Made by a program: the position numbers and the translations under genes | Source: Chamaelirium japonicum | Lineage: Eukaryota > Streptophyta > Magnoliopsida > Liliales > Melanthiaceae | Reading direction: 5' to 3' | Length of the DNA stretch: 64,000 bases | NCBI GenBank assembly: GCA_947650365.1 | Contig: OX393557.1 | Coordinates: 33,111,099-33,175,098 of the forward strand | Part shown: in pieces, positions 1 to 11,717 of the stretch | How the letters are laid out: every line of letters starts with the position of its first letter | Numbering within the stretch: the stretch's first letter is position 1 | Notes under the pieces: generated by a model | The model's input: only the letters and a program-made list of their open reading frames with translations | The model's database searches: none | What the model was told of the DNA's origin: nothing

Positions 1-239
1 TGGGCTACGGATGGTCGACGGGTTGCGGACGGCGAGCGTAGGTGACGGCGGATGACTAGCGCAGGCGACGGGTAAGGCTAGAGATCGTCTCGCCTCTCCC
101 TTTCCTCTCACTTGCTATAGAAGAAACGTGGCTGGGGTTGGGGTGGGGGTGGGGTGGGGTGGGATTTTAAATTTGGGTTTGGGTTTGGGTTTGGTTTTAA
201 AACCAAACCCAAACCCGATAAATTAAACCCGTGCCGGCC
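1..239. other. Non-coding flank with GGGTTT-type runs
   Basis: No gene is visible. From about 130 to 215 there are G-rich runs followed by GGGTTT repeats and then the complementary AAACCC run, so the stretch could fold back on itself. The word TTAAACCCGTGCCGG occurs here just before the giant LTR (near 219) and again on its far side (near 6291). It may be part of an older element split by the LTR insertion, but no complete ends can be seen. Confidence 0.4.
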
Positions 240-1401
240 TACTGTGTCACTCCCCGGATTTTCACTTTGCAGTGCGAGAATCCCCGGGCACAAACTATTT
301 TACTGTCAAGTTTTTTTTTTTGAAAAGGAAAAGATTTTAAGTTTGTTTCGCTCTTCCTTGCTCGCACCGACCAAGTGCCTGAATACACTAGAACAACCTC
401 CCCCACAAGGAAGATAAGAAAATTATTTATAAAAGAGAAGTACTGATCGACTGTTAGACGACATCACTCTTGGAAGAAGAGATGCAATTTCCTCAACTCT
501 TCTAAGAGTGTTGCTCTCATAGGAGCACGAAACTCGAGCCCAAAAGGCGACTCATTTCTCACATCACTCTGAATTAACCTAAGAGGCTCCTCACACTCAT
601 TAATTTTAAAATTCAAATTAATTAAAGAAGTTGGTATCTCGAGCTGGAATAACACACCACCAGAAGCAAACTATTTCTATAAATATATCAACAGTCTTTA
701 CATTTCATCCATAGAGTACAAGTACAACTACCTCCTGGTCTAAATATGACCCAGGTAGAAATCTAAGGTTCCTATTCAAGCTTCATCTCCAACGCTCCAC
801 AGTAGCTCCACTGTTGCTCCAAGCTCCTAGCTCCTGCTACTTCATCAGCTATATCCGTCCGTCTGATCCACGAACTCAACTTTTCCCTATACATGAGTTT
901 GTGCTCAACAAGACCACACGCACAAACCCTGAGTCACTTAGACAACTAAGTGACTCAGTGAGAGCCATGCTAACTCTACGAAAAAAACCTGATAGACATA
1001 ATGAAAGATGCTTTAATCGATATCATCCTCTAATGTTTAATCTGGATCAAATCATTTCTTTCTAGTACCGTATTTTGAATCATATTATACCTCTTGTGAT
1101 TTCTTGATTTAAAATTGTATTATCTTGACTAATATCAATTCTTAATTCTGTCTAGGTTAATATCAAACCTTTAATACTTTTAACATTACGTGAATATCGT
1201 TATTCGAATAATATCAAATTTTACTCGCAACTCAGATAATATCACTTATCTCATATTCTAAATGGTATGAGAATATCAATATTCGAATAATATCGAATCT
1301 CATGAAATATCATCTCTCGAATATTTTGAGTCTTGACTTGTTCTAACCTTTATCAGTAATGCTAACACTGTCATACTTATCATGATCTAGCATAGACTTT
1401 C

Positions 1402-2060
1402 ATCAATAATGCTAACCACTAGTCTTAGGGTACTCAAACGAGAGCACCACAAATAAAGACTCATCTAATAACCAGCCAGATCTACAAGTCTATACACCAA
1501 CCTCAACTGGTCCGGTGCATCCGGGTGTCTCTGATTTCCCTAAGCTAGGGTTACAACAATAACTCACATTATCACAAAGTTAACCACTAGACTTAGGGTA
1601 CTTGAAAGAGACCACCACCACCTAAAGACTCATCCCCTATTTGGTCAGGATTTTGCATAAGTCAACCACACCAATCAAACTGGTACGGTGCTACCATGTT
1701 AATCTTAACTCCAAGTCAAAAATGATATTACGAGTTAGACGACGATTGTGGTACCACTATTCTCCTATACTATGGCTAATCCTATAATCACAACCGTAAT
1801 CTGATATATCCAAACGATGATTAGGGAGTAACCCTAACTCCTACGGTCAAGTTAACGGCATGGTCATAATCAAAACCAAACCCTAAAAGACAAAACACCA
1901 CTAGTATTAGGGTACTAGAAAGATACCACCATCATCCAAAGACTCATCCCATCAATTTATAAAGATTCTACACGAGTCAACCATACCAACCAAACGGTCC
2001 AACACTACCATGTTAATCTCAACTCCACGTCGAAGGCGCTATCCTGAGTTAGACGACGAT
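1402..2060. repeat. Degenerate direct repeats inside the giant LTR
   Basis: A block beginning ACCACTAG..TTAGGGTACT, then AAAGACTCAT, then CAACC..ACC recurs at about 1405, 1585 and 1895, with a weaker copy at about 3360. The copies around 1585 and 1895 share a longer stretch of about 150 bp, running to the CCATGTTAATCT word and the TTAGACGACGATT word. These are old, diverged repeats rather than a clean array. Confidence 0.5.
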
Positions 2061-2224
2061 TATGATGTCACTATTCCCTTAAACTAGGGCCAAAATACAG
2101 AACATACGTCTAGGTGTCTGTGCAAACAACAAAGAGAGTAGGGGATCACCCTACCTCCAAGTCACTCATAAGAACCTAAGCATAATCAACTTTTAGTATT
2201 TTTCATAGTAGGTTCTGTTGTAGC

Positions 2225-2455
2225 ATGCGACGATGGGATCACCAACTGCGTGCGATATAGGTTTACACCTGTCCGCACGCGACCATCACCTTGCTTTCTG
2301 CATGCTTAGTTATCACCTACTACCTTACAAGCAACCCATGGTAAATTCTGCCCTAGTGTACGGTGAAGGAATCACCAACTGCGTGTGATATAGGTTTACA
2401 CATGTCTGCACGTGGCTATCATCTCGCTTTCCGCATGCTTAGTTAGAACATACTG
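2225..2455. repeat. Pair of about 115-bp direct repeats in the giant LTR
   Basis: Two copies, about 2229-2315 and 2362-2445, share ATCACCAACTGCGTG, then GATATAGGTTTACAC, then GCATGCTTAGTTA. They are separated by short unrelated sequence. They look like a local duplication within the LTR and carry no open reading frame. Confidence 0.6.
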
Positions 2456-2629
2456 CGATACCAAACAACTCCTACCCTACTAGCATAAGTCATAGACTTA
2501 TGATCAACACCAGACCCAAGGTCTGGTCACCCGCCATGGCATAGCCACTCAAGACAAATACAATCATACATTCAATACGATACTAACATATCACGTACCT
2601 AACTATAACATACCTTCCGTAGATCGACG

Positions 2630-3240
2630 ATGTGACCTCCCAGCCTAAACCGGACAGGGGATATGCCCCCTACTAAGATAGGTATCGTTGTATCATAACG
2701 AACAACCTCTAGCCTACCAAAATACTGATTCGAATCCTTACACATCCATACAACCATACAGTTTAGTTTAGATTCAAAATCACTAACATGCCTACGTGGT
2801 CATACACCGCTGTCAGTAAGTATAAGAGGTATCCCCCTAACCAAACAATGACAGGGGACATGGTTCCTACGGCACGGTAGCGATACCGACGTCACGTCAG
2901 ACATGTCTTATCCTACTCATACTGTCCAACTATCCAAATTTGCTTGCATGTCCATGCATCATCGTTGATGTACAGGGGAGGCACTCCCCCAACCAAATAA
3001 GGACAGAGAATACGACTCTTACAGCACGATAACGATACAAGGGTCATGCAAGGCTTCTCCTATCTTACTTGTAATTTGTCTCTTCTAAATCACCCGCGCT
3101 ACCAGGTATCGTTGTCAGTGAGTAGGAGAGGCATCCCCTTAACCCAATAGGGACAGGTTGCACAACTCCTACAGCACGATAACGGTACCCTAAGCACGCC
3201 AGGCTTTACTTATGGTAATGTATGGCTCATTTATCTCAAC
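2630..3240. repeat. Degenerate tandem repeats of roughly 160-200 bp in the giant LTR
   Basis: A module with a GAGGCATCCCC-like word, CCAA..A..GGACAG, then CTAC(A/G)GCACG(A/G)TA(A/G)CG recurs at about 2650, 2820, 2970 and 3120. The copies are diverged but keep the order of the words, which indicates an old tandem amplification inside the LTR. Confidence 0.5.
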
Positions 3241-4109
3241 TATAACCCCTACGTAATGTGTCACACTCGGGGAAAGAGCGACACGATATACATGCTGTAA
3301 AGGTACCTTAACTTCAACTATCTATTCCATAAGAAAAAATCTTTATAATACTAAGCCCAACTAGTTTAGGGTACCCGCAAGGAACCACCACATACAAACG
3401 ACTTGTCCCTACCCAAAAGAGCCACGAGGACTTCTTGAGTCAAATGCACTAATCGTGCAAGTCCATGGTAATTAGGTCCACCCTCGAGCCACGCGACAAG
3501 CAATGCTATGAGTTGGACTTAGCTGGAAAAACTTGTGGTCATTGCTTTCCTTACTTAGCGCTAATACCTGGATGACCTATAATGGCATCCCGGAGGTCCA
3601 AACGATAGATAGTAACTAACCCTAACTTTGGTAAACTTGGATAGGTCCAGGGAGTTAGCTCAATAAAAACTGGAGAAACGGACAGGGCGTCCGCCCCCTT
3701 TCCAACATATTGAAATATTCCCCGGCCCAAAGATCGTTCTTCGGCGGTGGTCAACCCACACCAATCCTCAGACCTACAGGTGCCACACTCTTCATGGAGA
3801 TTGGGATGACCCCTTTAGATAGGCTCGAAACTTGACTCAATATTTGAAGAAAAAACGGGCAGCGCTTCTGCCCCCTTTCTCAAATATTAAAACGGTATCG
3901 AACCCGAAGGTCAGTAATCAACTACGGTCAAGCCGCACCTATCCTTAGATCTATAGGGTTTTCTTATGTTAGATTACGTGATGGGTTCAACCGCCGTGAA
4001 CGACGATTTCACCACCTACTGTAACGTCTATGGTTTCAAACCCAAATTCTACCCATAGCTCGAAAGGGTGACCCGAACAGCCTATTTCATCGTTCTAACA
4101 GGTCCCCCA

Positions 4110-4118
4110 CTATAAAAT
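4110..4118 (+). promoter_or_regulatory. Possible LTR TATA box
   Basis: CTATAAAAT follows a C-rich stretch and precedes an AT-rich tract starting about 25 bases downstream. If the parent stretch is an LTR, this would be its core promoter. It rests on position and motif only. Confidence 0.3.
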
Positions 4119-6299
4119 GTCGACCGCGCACGACTCGGACAAATAATATTATTATTTTTATTTTTATTTTTAAATTTTAAATTTATTTAATTAATTAATA
4201 ATTTAATTTAATAATCATTTATTAATTCAATTATTTAATTTTTAGTAAATAATTTATTTTATTTATTTATTATTTAAATGATGTTATTAATAAGTTAAAT
4301 AAATTATTTAGTCAAATGATGTCATTATGATGTCATTTATATGTCATTTAATTCTTTAACAAAATGATGTCATTATGATGTCATTAATAGCTTATTTAAT
4401 TATTTAATTTCTATCTGTATTATGAACACTTACTATTCAATTCAATATGATCAACAAGATCGAAAAGGTATAAAGCATCTAAAACTCAAGAACTTTCAAA
4501 AACGCATATGAACATGGAAAGGGCTGAGGTATTCATTTATTTCGGATTATATTTAGAGCTCAAAATAATTTGTGATCTAAATAAACATTGTAGCCCTATA
4601 TGTTTGGCACAACTTTCACTCAATAACCAATACCATATGAATAAGTTGGTAGTACAAATAATTCGGAATTAGAGACTGAGAAGATCTCACTTTTTGAGCA
4701 TGATATAAATCTCAAAATCAATTTTACCTAAAATGAGGATCGTAGATGTGTAAGTCCTTAAAAACATTTATGTTCAGCACTGATTAATTTAAGTACTTCT
4801 TAATTAGCTAAAATATATCACAAGACTAAATTTTACTGGCAACCAATATAAACTTTCACCTAAATATATTTATTTCGATATATAGATGCTCTAAAAACCT
4901 CCCGAGTCCTAAAGCAATGTTCTTCATAATTAAAACCTATAAAACTTTAATGTTGATTAAATTTAATTTTGATCGCATCTTATATATTTAATCTTGGACT
5001 GAATCAAAGTATGTCCGGTGGTGGCAACAAGTTGGATCTTGGGTTTTAAACCCCAAGATCAAACTTTGCTCCCTCCCAACTAATTAAAAATCTTAGATCT
5101 AGCTAACCTAGGACTCTATAGGTGTAGCTTACCTTTCTTTGATTAGATGAAGTTCCACAAAGCTTTTGCCCTTCTCTTTTTCTTCTTTTTCTTCTTCTCC
5201 TTCTATTTTCTTTCTTTTCTAGCAAAACCCTAAACTAGTGAGCTTGCTCACTAGATATAATGGTTCCTCTAGGTTTTTGGGTGAGGTAAGGACTCCCTAA
5301 TGACTGAAATGGCAGCCCAAGGGTTGGGGAGGAGATGGCTTGAAGGGGGAGATGAAAGGAAAAGGGAAAATAATGAAAACCAAAAGGACTTTGGGTCCTT
5401 TACTACCTCCCCTTGGGGAGGTGTTAACTCCTCAAGGGGGGCCATGTGGGGGAGGTATTACCCTCCCAAGTGGGCCCCACATGGCTTCCAAGGGTCGGAT
5501 TAGGGTTAGGATTAAGTTTAATGAAGTTTTAAGGGTGAAACTTAGGCTAGATTAAGGTATAAACTAACCTAGTTTTAGTTTTAAACTTAGGTTAGCTCCT
5601 AATTCATTTTGCTAATTTATTTCACATGGCATCCACATGGGTCTGATGTCATGTGGGCTCCACAAGCTTTTGTTCGAGGTGCTTAGGGTTAGCTTAGTGC
5701 TAATCACGATTAGATAGGCTAAAACCTGATTACAATCTAGATTATGGCTTACTAATCCTAGGATTAGGCTTTAGTATTAAAAATCCAAAAAAATATACAT
5801 AATCCCCCAATCATCCATTTTTTATTACTTTTTGGTCCAAAATAATTTTTTATTTAATTACGAAAAGGTTCTTTTTTCAGAAACGACTATTTTATCCTTC
5901 GTGTGCGAAAGGGGCCCGATTTCTCTGTACGTGAGCCCAAATCCTAAACGAAGTTAAAACGCACCTGGGGAGAATGTTTCCTACCCCCGAGGTGATGTTA
6001 AAGCAGTCCCAAATGACTCATCTGAGTTTCGAAGTTAGGGCCTAACAGCCCCGATCGGACGAAGAGTCCGTATTTTTTCGTGCACCGCCTCTGTGTACCA
6101 TCTCTTGGACTTAACCCATGTGCACTTATATTCTTGTAAGCGTCGTAGGATAGTCCCCCACGTGCCACAGGACACTTCACTAACATTCCACAGAATAAAA
6201 ATAATATACTGATATTATTCTAATATAGGGAAAAATCGGGTCTTTACATACTGGGTTTTAAAAAAAAATCGAATTTCAACCCGACTCAACATTAAACCC

Positions 6300-6470
6300 G
6301 TGCCGGTCGTATCCCTCCCGTATCTTGGCCGTATTTCTCTCGTATCCCGACCGTATCCGAGACGTATCCCTACCGATTTTGGGGTTTTTAAATCATGGAT
6401 ACGTCCAAAACGTATCGGACACATATCCGGACCGTATCCGTGTCCGATACGTATCCGATACAGGTACTTT
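6300..6470. repeat. Cluster of reiterated CGTATCC words
   Basis: CGTATCC or a one-base variant occurs about ten times in 170 bases, in both orientations (CGTATCC and GGATACG). The look is the same as in the hAT-type elements of this window, which each carry many copies of one short word. No terminal repeats or TSD could be fixed, so it may be a partial element broken by neighbouring insertions. Confidence 0.4.
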
Positions 6471-6552
6471 GTATATTTTGGAGTATCTGTGCTTCATAGG
6501 TTTCTATGATCTTGATATTCACAAAATTCACATATAGACCCAAGAACCCAAT

Positions 6553-6870
6553 TGTTGACGAATAGTCCCACATCGGTGAGGGAGGCACCCATCACCCGCT
6601 TAATATACCCCCTATGGACCTCCCCTTACAACCCGGGTTTTAAGGTGTGAGGGTATCTAACATGGTATCAGAGCTAGCCCGTCTCCTGCTCCTGCTCCCG
6701 CTCCGGGTGCTCCCCACCGATCATGCCTTGCCACGCGTGCGTGATCCGCATGAGGGGGAGTGTTGACGAATAGTCTCACATCGGTGAGGGAGGCACTCAT
6801 CACCCGCTTAATATACCCCCTGCGGATCTCCCCTTACAACCCGGGTTTTGAGATGTGAGGGTATCTAACA
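6553..6870 (+). mobile_element. TRIM element, family 1, copy 1
   Basis: A complete terminal-repeat retrotransposon in miniature. Two 110-bp LTRs (6553-6662 and 6761-6870) start TGTTGACGAATAGTC and end GGTATCTAACA. The 5' LTR is followed directly by TGGTATCAGAGC (6663-6674), the primer-binding site for initiator methionine tRNA. The 3' LTR is preceded by the polypurine tract GAGGGGGAG. The roughly 98-bp interior codes for nothing. Flanking pentamers are CCAAT (6548-6552) and CCAAC (6871-6875), an imperfect TSD. Such elements move only with enzymes from other retrotransposons. Confidence 0.85.
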
Positions 6871-6875
6871 CCAAC

Positions 6876-7849
6876 ATTTGTTTCCAAAATCTTGTAAAAT
6901 ATATCTTCAGAAAGTCAAGCGAAACAAATCCTAGCAAGACCTTTTTGTTACAAAACCACTTGCAAAACTTGGTTTGTAGCAAAACGGGTTTTGTCAAGAG
7001 CTAGTTTAGCAAAAACTGACATGGAAGCAAGGTCTTGAAGTGCCTAATTATGCCCTGCACCGACGTTCAGTCTCTCTTAGTTATTTTGCCTTCCTCTCTG
7101 TACAAGTACGTGTACTCCCCTCACCAGTCTCGACCCTGGAAACATTGGTGCCGCGACAGCCCGAACACAGCTTGTGACAATCATTATTTGGTGGTAATCA
7201 TAGTCCAGATGATGTGGATCCGATGCATATGGAGCAGAGGACGAAGACTTCCTAGTTCGATATAGGAAAGGAGCATGGACCGTTTTGGATTAGCTTTTAG
7301 AGAGCTTTTAGAGCACTTTTCCTTAGTTTATTTTCAGCTTTTAGTTTTCTGTTATGTAATAATTAGCTTATGAGTTATGACACATAGGACTTAAGTTATG
7401 TAGTAAATGGGGGGGGCCATGTGGACACTGTAAGTAGCGCATTCGATGAGTGCCACATATGCATGTTACTTAAGGAAGATAAAAAGAAGGGTGTTGTACA
7501 CACTCCATTTTGTTCCGTCAGGTATGAGGAGGGGTTTCTCATCAATGTTGTTAAGTGCAATGTGTGATCGCACAACTCTTATACAATGATCGTCTATGCG
7601 ATTATGCGATCATACATCCCAATTGGGTAGTTTTGTTTTAGTTTTTTTTTGGGTCATTGAAAAATCTAAGACATTTAAAAAATTCCAGAAGACCTTGAAA
7701 ACGATATTTGATTATTTATCACTTAACACTTATATTATACTCATAGAAAAACAAAATTCAAAAAAAGAAATACATTAATTAAAAGTACGTAATCTAATCC
7801 TTTTTGAAAAAGATAAAGGTGTCGCGTAAAATGAAGTCTTCGAAATCAT
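6876..7849. other. Stretch without recognised features
   Basis: About 1 kb with no open frame that resembles a known protein and no clear repeat. The only local signals are short A/T and G runs (for example seven or more G at about 7411). Confidence 0.4.
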
Positions 7850-7857
7850 AAACCTAG

Positions 7858-8147
7858 TAGGGGTGGCAATGGTGTGGTTTAAAATTGAAAACTATGGTAA
7901 ACCGCACCGCATCATGCGGTTTTGGTTTGCCAAAATATAACACCGTCGCAGTAGGATGCGTATTCGGTTTCGGTATAGTGGTGCGGTTTCGGTTTTGATC
8001 AAAACCACACCGTTTAGATCATTATAATGATAAACCGCGGTGCACCACACAGCACCGCATGGTGTGGTTCTGGTTTTACATAATGGTACACTGTCACGGT
8101 ACGGTGTGATTTTGGTTTTGTCCGAAACAACATTGTTGCCATCCCTA
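7858..8147. mobile_element. hAT-type MITE, GTGCGGT family, copy 1
   Basis: The 290-bp element has inverted ends TAGGGGTGGCAAT and GTTGCCATCCCTA. Its interior is dominated by GCGGTTTTGGTTTT, ACCGCACC and their complements. Flanking octamers are AAACCTAG and CGCCCTAG, which share only their last five bases, so this is the oldest-looking of the three copies here. The other two copies are at 19213 and 46841. Confidence 0.75.
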
Positions 8148-8155
8148 CGCCCTAG

Positions 8156-8554
8156 TTTCCCTTTCCACGGTTTCAATGCAAACCCTAAGCCTGAACCTGA
8201 TTGGTTAACCTAGAAAACTACCTATAATTGAAGCCCTAGACATCCCTACACAGCCCCATACAAAATGCCACAATTCATAAATCTTACAACCAATCCAATC
8301 GAACCCAATTTCAAATGTGGAACAAGTTCATTTGAGAGGAGGAGAAACCCTAAGACGAATGTGGTTTTCTTGTGCTTGTTGTTGATCCTCGGTTTCTAGT
8401 GCATTTTCCGACCGTTATCGCTCGTGATTTTTTTTCGATTTGGGTTTTCCACGTAAATTACAATTTTGTGTTTTGATACACACCTGCTTATTGTGGTTTG
8501 ATCGTAGAAAATAGCATTAATGAATTAAATTCACGTTCTCACCTTGTCTTCCAG
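8156..8554. other. Non-coding flank upstream of the U-box fragment
   Basis: No coding match is visible. The stretch ends in a pyrimidine-rich tract and CCAG that looks like a 3' splice site directly before the U-box coding fragment, so part of it may be an old intron of that gene. Confidence 0.35.
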
Positions 8555-8875
8555 TGTACGATGATGGAGGATCCTGTCATTTTACCATCGTCGAGGGTAT
8601 CAATAGATCGAGCGGTCATCCAGAGCTAGGCATCTGCTATTGCTAAGCCATGCCGTATGTCCTTCCTACGCCTCACTCTCTTTTATATCATTGACACTGT
8701 TACTCTATTTGTGGCTAACATAGGGTGGGATAAATGGCGGTGTAATGCATCACAGAATGATCCGTCCACCCGATCGCATCTCACCGAGGGCATGCTAGTA
8801 GCCGATGTGGAGCTCAAGGCAAGAATCGACGAGTACATCCAGTCCGAGGGTGCGAGGAAGCGCAGGGCGCCATAG
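8555..8875 (+). pseudogene. U-box fragment of a UFD2/E4-type ubiquitin ligase
   Basis: Two pieces together resemble the C-terminal U-box of plant ubiquitin conjugation factor E4 (UFD2/PUB1 type), a domain that recruits the E2 enzyme for multi-ubiquitin chain assembly. The first piece, from an acceptor-like CAG at 8552-8554, reads MMEDPVILPSSRVSIDRAVI and then hits a stop at 8627. The second, about 8727-8875, ends in NDPSTRSHLTEGMLVADVEL and KARIDEYIQSEG before a stop. Between them lie about 110 bases that could be an intron, but the expected GT donor after the first piece is CT. The link region of the U-box (the segment before NDP) is poorly kept. The large N-terminal part of E4 is absent upstream. 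I read this as a truncated gene copy, not a working ligase. Confidence 0.6.
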
Positions 8876-9059
8876 GTGCCGGTCTTTCGCCGAATGGGGA
8901 GGTCTGCATGGTGGAGCCTCATTTGCTGCACCGCAAAGATTCTACGTCAATTATAATTGTGGGAATGTACACTTCTATCCATCGTATACGTTCTTCGTGT
9001 TTGACTCTTGACGATTTACTGGGTTTTTTCCCCACCTTCCAGATATGGGCCCCACACCT

Positions 9060-9231
<172 letters not shown>

Positions 9232-9281
9232 AACCCTATATTAAAAGGAAAAGACTTGACTGCTCTTCACCAAACATGGAG

Positions 9282-9407
9282 CCTCCTGCTTCGCAGCTTG
9301 GGCACAGGGGCCAGCAGTTGATAGGTCCTAGTTGTGTGCCCCATGGTACGACTCGGTCACACATTTTTGGACCTATCAACTGTTGCCACCTCAGCCCAAG
9401 TAGGAGG
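9282..9407. repeat. Imperfect inverted repeat (hairpin)
   Basis: CCTCCTGCTTCGCAGCTTGG...CAGTTGATAGGTCC on the left pairs imperfectly with GGACCTATCAACTG...CAGCCCAAGTAGGAGG on the right, around a central loop of about 45 bases. It could be a MITE or a fold-back transcript; no TSD was identified. Confidence 0.55.
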
Positions 9408-9589
9408 TTTATGCTTCGGCTCACTCTTTCTCTCTCTGTGTGGTCGATCATGGAATAATCTTGTGGGGATTGGGATAAAAGACTAGTGTTTTATTAAAAA
9501 TATCATGGAGTTATTGACGTTAGCTCCTAAAAAAGGTTTCCGTTTAACGTTAAAGATATGTAAAGTGTGAACTTAACGTTGAACTCCTG

Positions 9590-9850
9590 TGGTTGGACTT
9601 TGGCTAACGCAAGCACCTTCTTCCGTGCACATGTAATGATAAAATTTTTTAAATAATAATTTTATCCTTATGTATAAAGTGTAACAATCGTAGTAAAAAA
9701 ATAAATAATTGGTAAAGAGCAACAATATGTTAGTTTTGACTAACACAAGCTCCTACTGCCGCGTACATAAAAAAATGGATTTTTTTAAATTATAATTTTA
9801 GCCCTACATATAACGTGTAACAATCGTAGCAAAAATGTAACAATTGGTAA
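9590..9850. repeat. Direct repeat of about 110 bp
   Basis: GACT.(T/A)..CTAAC.CAAGC.CCT, an AAATTATAATTTTA-like A/T block and GTGTAACAATCGTAG occur in the same order at about 9597-9695 and 9733-9832. The downstream 9835-9905 bases repeat TAACAATTGGTAAA several times. It is an A/T-rich local duplication without coding. Confidence 0.55.
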
Positions 9851-10349
9851 ATGTAACAATTGGTAAAGAATAACAATTCGTTAGCAAAGAGTAATGATTT
9901 GATATGGTAAAATATCTAATTGTAGATTGATTGTAACAGTATTTCTACTCATTTGATAACAATATGATTTTATTTTGTTATAAAAAAAGCATTTAACTAT
10001 GCGAAACCATGTTGATTCTATTTCGCACATAAAAAGTAACAATTACGTAAAAGAGAGTAACTATTTGGTTGTTTGACAGATTTTTTTATAAAAATATACA
10101 ATAAAATAAAATAAAATATCTTGCGGTTTTAAATCGACAATCTAGAGTGATTTCAATTGTTTTTTGTGAAAAGATTATTTATGTTCAATTGATGGCAGGA
10201 AATATAAATTTAATAAACTTTGACAAGCATTATTATCCTTTTTTTCTATTTGGTTCGACAGAATTTTGAGAGGAAGCTATTACGATAAGGGACTTGCAGA
10301 AGAGCTTATTACAATAAGGGACTTGTAGAAGAGCTAGAAGTTTTATAAT

Positions 10350-10620
10350 TTGCTGATAGGATGCTATTTATAGCAATAAAATCATCCTTACAAAAATTCA
10401 GAAAAATCCATAACCTCTAATCCCATCAAATGTCCTCCTCAAATATAAACCGTTCATTTTAACATTTAATTTGAAAAGTACATTTGATGGGGATAGAGGT
10501 TTTAAAATTACTTGATTTTTTGTGGGTGTGCTATCTATAGGAAGGAGATTATCCTCACAAAAAATCAGCAAATTCTAAAACTTTTAGCCCCATCAAATGA
10601 TGGGTTGTCAACGGGTTGTC
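10350..10620. repeat. Inverted-repeat element next to a compound microsatellite
   Basis: TGGGTTGTC...CCATCAAATG words, AATTC(A/T)GAAAA and CTATCTATAG-like words are arranged in opposite orientation around a centre near 10470. Arms end close to the CA/TA/GA array at 10650. The internal words (TTTTTTGTGGGTGTGCTATC and complement) match those of the hairpin at 38244-38584, so the two are related. Confidence 0.5.
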
Positions 10621-10649
10621 ATTGATATTGATTGTTAACGGATCTTAGT

Positions 10650-11717
<1,068 letters not shown>

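Larger units (their letters stand above)
245..6248 (+). mobile_element. Giant (about 6.0 kb) probable solo LTR
   Basis: The stretch starts TGTCACTCCCCGGATTTTC, a typical opening for LTRs of large plant Gypsy elements, and ends CGGGTCTTTACA. The five bases before it (240-244, TACTG) are repeated exactly after it (6249-6253). This gives TG...CA ends and a perfect 5-bp target-site duplication. No gag or pol coding is visible inside, and I find no second copy of either terminus that would split it into two LTRs plus an internal part. A solo LTR left by LTR-LTR recombination is therefore the simplest reading; a non-autonomous element with strongly diverged LTRs is the alternative. A TATA-like box near 4110 and an AT-rich stretch (4140-4420) could mark the U3/R boundary. 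Family assignment to Gypsy is inference from length and termini only. Confidence 0.6.

Noticed and set aside
130..235. Telomeric repeat
   Set aside because: Only a few GGGTTT units with a complementary run, not the TTTAGGG plant repeat.
814..1065. 83-residue frame
   Set aside because: No recognisable motif and it lies within the giant LTR.
6553..6870. Cassandra-type TRIM carrying 5S rRNA
   Set aside because: The 110-bp LTR is too short to hold a 5S gene and no 5S promoter boxes are seen.
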